Assembly (NCBI GenBank): GCA_021202835.1
Contig: JAJQCI010000089.1
Coordinates: forward strand, 1-6,403
From: Clostridiales bacterium
GTDB taxonomy: Bacteria > Bacillota > Clostridia > Lachnospirales > CAG-274
DNA length: 6,403 nt
Direction of reading: 5' to 3'
The notes under the pieces were generated by a model. The model worked only from the letters and a program-made list of their open reading frames with translations, was not told the origin of the DNA and searched no databases. The translations under genes were made by a program, and so were the position numbers. This document shows positions 1 to 6,390 of the stretch, in pieces. Numbering within the stretch: position 1 is the stretch's first letter; each line of letters starts with the position of its first letter.

Positions 1-753
1 ATTATAAACGGTAAGGTTTACAGACTCAGTACAACAGACAGTGAGGAATATATAAAGTCTGTGGCAGAATATGTAAACAGAAAATATACCGAAATTCTTA
101 AGGAAACCTCTTCAATAGCAAGACTGTCGGAATATTTTCCCATTATGCTTGCTTTAAATATAGCCGATGATTTATTTAAAAAATCGGATGACAGGGGCAA
201 GAGCATTAAGGCAAACTCCGACCTTGAAAATAAAGTCTTTAAGCTTGAAAACAGCCTTAAAGCCGCCGAAGCTTCTCTCGAAAACAAGAATAAGGAGCTT
301 GAGGGCTCGAAGCTTATAAGCGAGGAGATTAAAACAAGCCTTAAAATTAAGGAGGAGGAGACTGCGGCTTTGAGCCTTCAGCTGGCAAGAGCAAAGGAAG
401 AGGCCGACAGCCTGAAGCTTGAAAACAAGCGTCTTTCAGCTATAATAACAGACGCAGGCCTTGTGCCGCCTGTGCCCGACAAAAACGGAAAAATCAAAGA
501 TAAAGACAAAGACAGGGAAACCCTTCTCAAGGAGCTTAACGACATAAAATCCGAAAACGGAAGAACAAAGAAAGAAAACAAAAACCTTGCCGAAAGGCTC
601 AGACTTATGGAAGAGGAGCTTACTCTTTTAAAATCCACTGCCGTAACGGATATTGAAGCAGGAGGGCAGGTTGTTATAACCTCTCCGGATATAAAGAAGG
701 AAACTGCACCGGAAGGCAAAACGGTTAAGGTTCAAAAACAAACAAAGAAGTGA
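1..753 (+). CDS. zapA: ZapA-like cell-division protein with long C-terminal coiled coil (5' end outside window)
   Basis: ZapA proteins bind FtsZ in the cytoplasm and help bundle its filaments at the division site. The reading frame is open from the first base. Codons 2-18 read INGKVYRLSTTDSEEYI, which resembles the conserved N-terminal strand and helix start of ZapA, so the true start must lie a few codons upstream of the window. The GTG at 61 is internal. The ZapA-type domain covers roughly residues 1-65. It is followed by a charged heptad-rich coiled coil at about residues 73-150, a proline-containing break (PPVP, residues 156-159) with a lysine/aspartate-rich stretch, a second coiled coil at about 171-211, and a polar lysine-rich tail ending at 250. 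Typical ZapA is about 85-110 residues, so this one is more than twice that length. No signal peptide or membrane segment is visible in the part present. The stop lies 6 nt before the next start. The ZapA assignment rests on the N-terminal motif; the tail alone would only be called a generic coiled-coil protein. Confidence 0.82.
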   Translation: MINGKVYRLSTTDSEEYIKSVAEYVNRKYTEILKETSSIARLSEYFPIMLALNIADDLFKKSDDRGKSIKANSDLENKVFKLENSLKAAEASLENKNKELEGSKLISEEIKTSLKIKEEETAALSLQLARAKEEADSLKLENKRLSAIITDAGLVPPVPDKNGKIKDKDKDRETLLKELNDIKSENGRTKKENKNLAERLRLMEEELTLLKSTAVTDIEAGGQVVITSPDIKKETAPEGKTVKVQKQTKK

Positions 754-754
754 T
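744..754 (+). promoter_or_regulatory. Ribosome binding site that supports the TTG start at 760
   Basis: AAAGAAGTGAT matches 9 of 11 bases of the ideal Bacillota site AAGGAGGTGAT. Its GAAG core ends 9 nt before TTG. It overlaps the end of the upstream reading frame, including the TGA stop at 751-753. A second in-frame TGA at 754-756 rules out any earlier start for the downstream gene, so TTG at 760 is the natural choice. Confidence 0.6.
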
Positions 755-759
755 GATTT

Positions 760-3072
760 TTGGGAAAATATGAAATTTTGGCTCCCTGCGGAAATGTGGA
801 GGCGGCCTATGCCGCAGTGGCCGCAGGCTGTGACAGCATATATCTGGGAGCAAAGGCATATAACGCAAGGGCTCTTGCGGAAAACTTTGAAAACGATGAT
901 ATAAAGCAGATTATAGATTTCTGCCATTTAAGGGGCGTTAAGGTTTTCATAACCTTTAACATACTTTATAAGGAAGCCGAAGTCAATGATGTTTTAAAGC
1001 TGGCATCAACGCTTTATTCCTACGGAGCAGACGCCTTTATATGCGCCGACATAGGCTTAATGAGCGTTTTCAAGGAATATTTCAAGGGTTTAAAAATAAA
1101 CGCAAGCACTCAAACTACAATTCATAACTCCGACTCTGCCCTGGCTTTTAAAGCTTTGGGGGCGGACAGGCTTGTTCTTTCAAGAGAATTAAGCCTTAAG
1201 GACATAAGAGCGATTTATGACAGACTGGGAGATGAACCGGATATAGAAGCCTTTGTTCACGGGGCTCTCTGTGTCTGCTATTCCGGAAGGTGTCTTTATT
1301 CCTCCTTTGTAGGGGGCAGAAGCGGAAACAGGGGGCAGTGTGCACAGCCCTGCCGAATGGAATATTCTCTTTTAAAGGATGGAAAGGAAGCCGCAAGGGG
1401 CGCTCTGCTTTCCCCTAAAGATATTATGACGGCCGGGCATATTTTCGATATGACAAAAGCCGGAGTAAAGGCCTTTAAAATAGAGGGAAGAATGAAAAGC
1501 CCTGCCTATGTTTTTCAGACTGTCAAAACCTACAGAAAATATCTTGACACTGCCATTTCCGAGGGAAAAGACAATAAAATAACGACAGACGACAAAAACA
1601 AACTCCTTCAGGTTTTCAGCCGAGGGGGAGATTTTTCCGAAGGCTATTTGTATATGGCAAAAGGGCGGCCGATGCTTTCGGAAAGCGTAAAAAACAGCGG
1701 CAGAGAAGTGGGCGCAGTAATCTCATCTGACAGAAACGGCTGTAAAATAAAGTTTTTCGAAGATGTAAAATGCGGCGACGGCATAGAAATTTTAGGCAGA
1801 AACACAGGTACAAACATATCGGAAAAAATAGGCGCCGGCAAAACAGCTTATTTCAAAATAAAGGGCAAAAAAGGAGACAGAGTTTTTCTGTCCTATGACA
1901 AGGCCCTTACAGACGGCATAAAAAAAGAAATCTTCGCCGCAGACAGAAAAAGAAGCATAGAAGCCCACTTCACGGCAAAAATCGGCGAACCTCTAAGCTT
2001 AAGCCTTAAAGCGGACGAAGGAGAAATAACCGTAAGCGGAGAAATCTGTCAAAAAGCCGAAAACCGCCCCGTAAGGGGAGAAGAAATAGCCGAAAGAATT
2101 TCAAAAACGGGAAATACGCCTTTTGAAATAAAAAAGCCTGTGATTGAAGCCGAAGAGGATATTTATATTCCGGTAAAGGAGCTTAACGCCTTGAGAAGAA
2201 GGGCTTGTGACGCTTTGGCTGAAAAAATAACAGAGCATTATGAAAAAGAAAGGCCGAAGCTGCCCGAATGGCCGGTTTTGGAAAAAACGCAGAATAAGCC
2301 GTTTATTTCGGCGGAAATAACAACGGCGGCTCAGCTTAAGGCTGTTTTGGAAAGAGATATAAAAAGAATTTATATAAACGACTCCCTTCTTGCAAAGGAA
2401 ACCGCAGAAAGGTTTAGAGACAGGGAAATATATTTTACTCTGCCCTCTGTTATAAGAGAAGAAAATCTCGAAAGCGTTTTTAACACAATGAGGGAACTGG
2501 AAAACACTAATATAACCGGTTTTTTGACAAGAAATTTAACTTTATTTAAAACAGACAAAAAAATAATCTGCGACCACACTCTCGGAGTCTTTAACTCCTT
2601 TACGGCAAAGAAGCTTTTGAGTAAATATAACGGCATAACACTTTCAACGGAGCTTAAACCACGGGAGCTTAAGCCCCTTTGCGGCAAAAACACAGAGGTT
2701 ATAGCTTACGGCCGGCTGCCCCTTATGGTTACGGAGCAGTGCCCCGCAGGAAATTTTGTGGGAAACAACAGGGGCAGACGGTTCTGTTCTCTTAAGGGCA
2801 GGGCTGAGGGCTTTTCGCTTAAAGACAGGGTCGGTATGGTTCACCCCTTAGAGCCCTGCTGTGAATATTGCTTCTGTAAAATTTTAAGCGGCGAGCCTGT
2901 TTTTGCCCCCGAAGCCCTGAGCCTTTCAGCTGAGGCCTTTAGGCTTATTTTCACAACGGAAACAGAACGGGAAACGGCCGGCATAACAGATTATTTTATC
3001 GAAAAGCTTAAAAATCCGTCGGCTTTAAATCAGACGGACATAAAGGGACAGCCCCTTAAGGGGGTAAGGTGA
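760..3072 (+). CDS. U32-family protein with DUF3656 region, RlhA-like (probable rRNA or RNA hydroxylation factor)
   Basis: The family was first named a collagenase-like peptidase, but characterised bacterial members such as E. coli RlhA (YdcP) and TrhP (YegQ) are needed for 5-hydroxylation of cytidine in 23S rRNA or uridine in tRNA. The N-terminal barrel-like part opens with EILAPCGNVEAAYAAV (residues 5-20). The U32 signature spans residues 167-199: H167-G168, then C171, C178, C194 and C198 inside the SGRC and NRGQCAQPCR blocks, followed by IEGRMKSPAYV from residue 241. The four cysteines are probable Fe-S ligands. A DUF3656-like region covers about 398-487 and ends in IPVKELNALRRRA. A further C-terminal domain has a second cysteine set (C661, C676, C700, C701, C704, C706) around the motif LKDRVG (687-692). 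At 770 residues it is about 100 longer than E. coli RlhA. Translation starts at TTG, since stops block any earlier start. The gene ends 4 nt before the SEDS gene. Family assignment is firm; substrate is inferred, so no symbol is given. Confidence 0.9.
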   Translation: MGKYEILAPCGNVEAAYAAVAAGCDSIYLGAKAYNARALAENFENDDIKQIIDFCHLRGVKVFITFNILYKEAEVNDVLKLASTLYSYGADAFICADIGLMSVFKEYFKGLKINASTQTTIHNSDSALAFKALGADRLVLSRELSLKDIRAIYDRLGDEPDIEAFVHGALCVCYSGRCLYSSFVGGRSGNRGQCAQPCRMEYSLLKDGKEAARGALLSPKDIMTAGHIFDMTKAGVKAFKIEGRMKSPAYVFQTVKTYRKYLDTAISEGKDNKITTDDKNKLLQVFSRGGDFSEGYLYMAKGRPMLSESVKNSGREVGAVISSDRNGCKIKFFEDVKCGDGIEILGRNTGTNISEKIGAGKTAYFKIKGKKGDRVFLSYDKALTDGIKKEIFAADRKRSIEAHFTAKIGEPLSLSLKADEGEITVSGEICQKAENRPVRGEEIAERISKTGNTPFEIKKPVIEAEEDIYIPVKELNALRRRACDALAEKITEHYEKERPKLPEWPVLEKTQNKPFISAEITTAAQLKAVLERDIKRIYINDSLLAKETAERFRDREIYFTLPSVIREENLESVFNTMRELENTNITGFLTRNLTLFKTDKKIICDHTLGVFNSFTAKKLLSKYNGITLSTELKPRELKPLCGKNTEVIAYGRLPLMVTEQCPAGNFVGNNRGRRFCSLKGRAEGFSLKDRVGMVHPLEPCCEYCFCKILSGEPVFAPEALSLSAEAFRLIFTTETERETAGITDYFIEKLKNPSALNQTDIKGQPLKGVR
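3066..3072 (+). promoter_or_regulatory. Ribosome binding site of the SEDS gene
   Basis: AAGGTGA lies inside the last codons of the U32 gene, and its final three bases are that gene's TGA stop. Four bases separate it from ATG at 3077, with the GG core 7 nt away. A second purine run, AAGGGGG, at 3058-3064 could also pair with 16S rRNA. The arrangement suggests translational coupling of the two genes. Confidence 0.55.
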
Positions 3073-3076
3073 CTAT

Positions 3077-4570
3077 ATGATTGAACTTATTATTTTTCTG
3101 TCAAAATATTTGTTTATAATACTTATAGCCATATTCTGCCTTCAAAGCGGTTATCTGATATCAAAAGGCAGACAGATGGACTACCCTTCGGCTGAAAACA
3201 CCGCTGCGGTAAAGCTCCAGAGAGTGACTATGATATTGTTTCATATTTTGGCATACGCCACACTTTATTTCAATTCAGACATACCTGTTAAAGACTATTT
3301 GGTTACGGCTGTGGGAGGTCTTATGCTGATTGCGGCGATTCCCCCATTTATAAGGCTGGTTTACAATAAAATAAACGGTCTTGTTATAAACTGTATGTAT
3401 TTTCTTATGGATTTAAGCCTTGTGATTCTCCAGAGACTTAACCCCGAATATGCCCTGAAGCAGCTTATGTTTTTCTTTATAGGCTCCGCCGGTATTCTTT
3501 TGATATATCCGGTTTTGAAATATTCCAAAAATCTCCACAGGCTTAAATACGGATATTTGGGGCTGAGCTTCCTGCTTCTTATTCTGACGCTTTTCTTCGG
3601 AACCACAACGAGAGGCGCCACAAACTGGATTTATATAGGTGAGTTTTCCTTCCAGCCCTCTGAAATTGTCAAAATACTTTATGTGTTTTATTTTGCGTCG
3701 GTATTTTCAAGAGAAATAAGCCTGAAGGAAACAGTGGTTCAGCTTGCCGCAGGCTTGGCTTTTGTCTGTCTTTTGGTTCTCCAGAAGGATTTGGGCTCTG
3801 CACTTATATTCTTTATGACCCTTCTTATAATGGTCTTTATAGCAACGGGAAATATTCCCGTTATATTGGGAAGTGTGGGCTGTGCCTGTGTGGGCGCCGT
3901 TATAGCCTATAAGCTTTTTTACCACATTCAGGTAAGAGTTTCGGCATGGCTTGACCCTTGGGGCGACATAGGAAACACAACCTATCAGATTGCACAGTCT
4001 CTCTTCGCCATAGGCAGCGGAGGCCTTTGGGGCAGCGGTTTGGGGAAGGGCTATGCCTCGTCTATACCCATTGTGGAAAGCGACTTTATATTTTCCGCCA
4101 TATGTGAGGAGTTCGGGGTTATATTTGCAATATTCGTAATTTTTATATATCTGACAATATTCTACTGCGGAGTGAGAAGCGCCCTGAACACAGAGTCTAA
4201 GTTTAACGCTCTTTTGGCCTCCGGCCTGACGGGGCTTATATGCTTCCAGACATTCCTTATAATAGGCGGCGTAACGAAGTTTGTTCCCCTTACGGGAGTA
4301 ACCATGCCCTTTGTAAGCTACGGCGGAACCTCTGTTGTTATATCTTCGATTATAATAGGAATTCTCCTCTGGATATATGTTCCCAAAACGGAATTTTCGG
4401 AAGAAAAATACGGAACGGACGAGGCTCCAAAAAAGCGCAGACGCAAATCGGCGGAAACAGCGGCTTCCGAAAGAACAAAGCAAACCGCAGGCCGGCGGCG
4501 AAAAGCGAATTCGGGTACAGCGTCCGAAGGGCCTTTAAGCAGACAGGTAAGGGGGCGGAGGGATGAATAA
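3077..4570 (+). CDS. SEDS-family peptidoglycan glycosyltransferase (FtsW/RodA/SpoVE), RodA-like
   Basis: SEDS proteins are integral membrane enzymes that polymerise lipid II into glycan strands with a class B PBP partner. Family blocks in order: RGATNWIYIG (179-188) with FQPSEIVK (192-199); LQKDLGSALIF (235-245); the extracellular loop RVSAWLDPWGD...TTYQIAQSLFAIGSGG (287-316); IPIVESDFIFSAICEEFG (330-347), in which D336 is the likely counterpart of the catalytic aspartate proposed for RodA/FtsW; and GGVTKFVPLTGVTMPFVSYGG (397-417). I count about 13 hydrophobic segments instead of the usual 10. Three extra ones (about 2-25, 49-66, 73-93) precede the canonical first helix near 101-119. The cytoplasmic tail (440-497) is rich in Lys and Arg. 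The extra N-terminal segments and the wording of the C-terminal blocks recall actinobacterial RodA. ATG at 3077 has a good ribosome site, and the 3' end overlaps the PBP gene by 8 nt. Whether it serves division, elongation or sporulation cannot be read from the sequence. Confidence 0.95.
   Translation: MIELIIFLSKYLFIILIAIFCLQSGYLISKGRQMDYPSAENTAAVKLQRVTMILFHILAYATLYFNSDIPVKDYLVTAVGGLMLIAAIPPFIRLVYNKINGLVINCMYFLMDLSLVILQRLNPEYALKQLMFFFIGSAGILLIYPVLKYSKNLHRLKYGYLGLSFLLLILTLFFGTTTRGATNWIYIGEFSFQPSEIVKILYVFYFASVFSREISLKETVVQLAAGLAFVCLLVLQKDLGSALIFFMTLLIMVFIATGNIPVILGSVGCACVGAVIAYKLFYHIQVRVSAWLDPWGDIGNTTYQIAQSLFAIGSGGLWGSGLGKGYASSIPIVESDFIFSAICEEFGVIFAIFVIFIYLTIFYCGVRSALNTESKFNALLASGLTGLICFQTFLIIGGVTKFVPLTGVTMPFVSYGGTSVVISSIIIGILLWIYVPKTEFSEEKYGTDEAPKKRRRKSAETAASERTKQTAGRRRKANSGTASEGPLSRQVRGRRDE
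4549..4562 (+). promoter_or_regulatory. Ribosome binding site of the PBP gene, inside the SEDS gene
   Basis: AAGGGGG at 4549-4555 sits 7 nt before ATG at 4563. A second purine block, GGAGGG at 4557-4562, touches the start codon and is too close to be the main site. Both lie inside the SEDS coding sequence, whose stop (TAA 4568-4570) is downstream of the PBP start. Terminating ribosomes could therefore restart on the PBP, which would keep the two partners in fixed ratio. Confidence 0.5.
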
Positions 4571-6272
4571 AAAGATTAAAATAACATTTTGGATTCTTTT
4601 TGCAATGTTTGCCGCTCTTATAATTTATTTGGGGTATTTTACGATAATAGAAGCCCCTACGGCAATAAACAACCCCTACAATCTCCGTTTAACATCAAAG
4701 GAAAGCTCTATAAAAAGAGGAAACATAGAGGACGTAAACGGAGTTGTAATTGCGGAGAGTATTTTGGAGGAGGACAGCTATACAAGACAGTATAACTACC
4801 CACGAATGTACTGCCACATAACGGGATATACGGATATGGGCAAAACAGGAGTTGAAAGCGCATATAATGCCCAGCTTTTGACTCTTCACCATGAAACTCT
4901 TCAAAAATTTTTGTACATACTTACAAACAAGGTTTTCAAAAAGGGCAAATTTTCACTTACAGGCTTAAGCTCACTTTCAGAAGAAGCCTATGCACTGGAT
5001 TTTGACAGCATGGGGGCCGGTTGGAATGAAGAAGGCGAAAGCCCCGGCCCGGATGACGATGTTCTTTCGGACGGAGGGGCCGAAGCGGAAACAGAGGGAA
5101 CAACCGAAGATGTATTTGAAGACGACTCTGAGTTGGGGTCGGAAATAAAGAGTATTTATGACAATATAGAAAACATATCTCCTCCCGGTCTTGACACGAT
5201 ATATTCCGACGGATATGAATCCGAAAACGATTTTTTTGCCCCACTGGCAAACGGTTATGTTTTGGAGGGGAACACAGTGGTTTTGTCTGTTGACCACAGA
5301 ATACAGGAGAAGGCTTTTGAGCTTTTGGGGGAGAGAAACGGCTCTGTGGTTGTTTCCGACGTAAACACGGGTATGATAAAGGCTATGGTTTCATATCCGA
5401 ATTATAACCCTCAGACAATAGCCGAAAACTGGGAATATCTTACCACCGACGAAGACAATACGCCCCTTCTGAACAGGGCAAGCCAGGGGCTTTATACTCC
5501 CGGGTCTATTTTCAAAATAGGAATGGCTCAGCTTTTGATAGATACGAATCAGGCCGATATGACATTTGAGTGCACGGGAACTAATCATTTCGGAAACAAA
5601 ACCCTGAGATGCTACAACGAAACAGTTCACGGCCACGTAAACCTAAGAGACGCCTTTAAGCAGTCATGCAACGGATATTTTGCACAGGCCGCCTTAAACC
5701 TTACGGCTGACCGGCTTATAACGCAGGCCAAAAATCTGGGGTATAATTCAGATTATGATTTCCCTTTGGAACACTCCGTAAGCATTTTCGGCCTTACGGA
5801 GGATTCAAACAATTCCGAGCTTGTTGACACGGGAATAGGGCAGGGAAAAACAATGGTTTCGCCTCTGCATATTAATATGATAACCTCCGCCGTAGCAAAC
5901 GGAGGAACTATGTATACCCCTCAAATAGTCTCAGCCCTTAAAAGCTGCAGCGACACTGTAATAAAGGAATATGAACCGGATAAAATGGGAACGGTTATGT
6001 CTGAGGAAACAGCAGCCTCTTTAAGAGAGCTTATGAGGGCCGTTGTAACGGAAGGAACGGGAACTCTGGCAAACACAGAGCAAATTGCAATAGCCGGAAA
6101 AACCGGAACAGCGGAAAACGGAACGGATAATGACCATATATGGTTTACCTGCTTTGCGCCGTATGAAAACCCTGAATATGCCGTTACGGTTATGCTTGAA
6201 TATGCCGGAAAAAGCAGCAAGGCCGTACCCATAGCGGCGGAGCTATTGGAATATATAAGCACTTTGGAATAA
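4563..6272 (+). CDS. Class B penicillin-binding protein (peptidoglycan DD-transpeptidase), PbpA/PBP2-like
   Basis: This is a single-pass membrane transpeptidase that cross-links stem peptides outside the membrane and is the target of beta-lactams. A short basic N-terminus (KKIK) precedes a membrane anchor at about residues 7-29. The non-catalytic region follows, with RGNIEDVNGVVIA (52-64) and YTRQYNYP to GYTDMGKTGVESAYN (73-102), both usual for class B PBPs. Residues about 140-226 form an acidic insertion. The transpeptidase domain begins near 239 (VVLSVD) and has all three active-site motifs: S315-I-F-K318 (nucleophile S315, in PGSIFK), S368-C-N370, and K513-T-G515 (in AGKTGTAENG). No PASTA domain is present. 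At 569 residues it is longer than a compact PbpA (about 490), mostly because of the insertion. It overlaps the SEDS gene by 8 nt, as expected for a glycosyltransferase-transpeptidase pair, and resembles actinobacterial PbpA in gene order and motif wording. The start is fixed by the ribosome site and by the anchor directly after it. The specific role (elongation, septum or spore) is open. Confidence 0.95.
   Translation: MNKKIKITFWILFAMFAALIIYLGYFTIIEAPTAINNPYNLRLTSKESSIKRGNIEDVNGVVIAESILEEDSYTRQYNYPRMYCHITGYTDMGKTGVESAYNAQLLTLHHETLQKFLYILTNKVFKKGKFSLTGLSSLSEEAYALDFDSMGAGWNEEGESPGPDDDVLSDGGAEAETEGTTEDVFEDDSELGSEIKSIYDNIENISPPGLDTIYSDGYESENDFFAPLANGYVLEGNTVVLSVDHRIQEKAFELLGERNGSVVVSDVNTGMIKAMVSYPNYNPQTIAENWEYLTTDEDNTPLLNRASQGLYTPGSIFKIGMAQLLIDTNQADMTFECTGTNHFGNKTLRCYNETVHGHVNLRDAFKQSCNGYFAQAALNLTADRLITQAKNLGYNSDYDFPLEHSVSIFGLTEDSNNSELVDTGIGQGKTMVSPLHINMITSAVANGGTMYTPQIVSALKSCSDTVIKEYEPDKMGTVMSEETAASLRELMRAVVTEGTGTLANTEQIAIAGKTGTAENGTDNDHIWFTCFAPYENPEYAVTVMLEYAGKSSKAVPIAAELLEYISTLE
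4980..5240 (+). other. Acidic, low-complexity insertion within the PBP (residues 140-226)
   Basis: These 87 residues contain 28 Asp/Glu and only one basic residue (K196), with many Gly, Ser and Pro. They lie between the dimerisation-type region and the transpeptidase domain, so they should face outside the membrane and are probably disordered. Related compact PBPs pass through this linker with far fewer residues. The DNA here is locally GC-richer: 39 of 60 bases at 5041-5100. Confidence 0.7.
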
Positions 6273-6293
6273 AATCTTTTGCAGGGGCTGTGC

Positions 6294-6334
6294 CCGGTTT
6301 TTCGTGTCAATTTTCAATTGACACGAAAAACCGG
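6294..6334. repeat. Perfect 19-bp inverted repeat with 3-nt loop, possible transcript-end hairpin
   Basis: The left arm (6294-6312) and right arm (6316-6334) are exact reverse complements across the loop TTC. The arms begin and end with CCGG and contain a T5 tract on the left and an A5 tract on the right, both inside the stem. It starts 22 nt after the PBP stop. There is no T run after the stem on either strand, so it lacks the second half of a classical intrinsic terminator. It may still protect or end the operon mRNA, or be part of a dispersed repeat. Confidence 0.85.
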
Positions 6335-6348
6335 CCGGGGAAAGGGGT

Positions 6349-6390
6349 GCGGACAGCGCCTGCCGTGCAGGGCACGGCCGGCGCTGCCGC
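6349..6390. repeat. GC-rich imperfect inverted repeat (18 paired bases, 3-nt loop)
   Basis: Pairing blocks are GCGG (6349-6352) with CCGC (6387-6390), CAGCGCC (6354-6360) with GGCGCTG (6380-6386), and GCCGTGC (6362-6368) with GCACGGC (6372-6378), around the loop AGG. The only faults are a bulged A at 6353 and one T-C mismatch (6361/6379). Almost every pair is G-C, so the hairpin would be very stable in RNA or single-stranded DNA. It is followed by AAGGGTAAG, not a T tract. Confidence 0.8.

Noticed and set aside
61..63. GTG at 61 as the start of the first gene
   Set aside because: The 20 in-frame codons before it have no stop and encode the conserved ZapA N-terminal motif, so the gene begins upstream of the window and 61 is an internal valine codon.
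378..927. Minus-strand open frames opposite the coiled-coil and U32 genes
   Set aside because: The Ser/Leu-rich translations are the expected complement of Glu/Lys-rich coiled-coil codons. No ribosome site or family motif was found.
760..3072. Reading the U32 gene as a secreted collagenase or protease
   Set aside because: No signal peptide or membrane segment is visible at the N-terminus, and characterised bacterial relatives with the same cysteine signature act on RNA in the cytoplasm.
3707..4483. 258-codon open frame on the minus strand
   Set aside because: It lies wholly opposite conserved SEDS coding sequence, has a Tyr/Lys/Arg-rich composition unlike a real protein, and shows no recognisable domain. 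It is a shadow frame.
4240..4566. 108-codon open frame on the plus strand within the SEDS gene
   Set aside because: It overlaps the conserved C-terminal blocks and tail of the SEDS protein in another frame, shows no family resemblance, and is best explained by codon composition.
4397..5240. Direct charge pairing between the basic SEDS tail and the acidic PBP insertion
   Set aside because: By topology the SEDS tail should be cytoplasmic and the PBP insertion extracellular, so they cannot touch directly in the mature proteins.
6294..6390. CRISPR array or ordinary intrinsic terminator
   Set aside because: There are only two unlike hairpins and no repeated unit with spacers, and neither stem is followed by a T tract on either strand.
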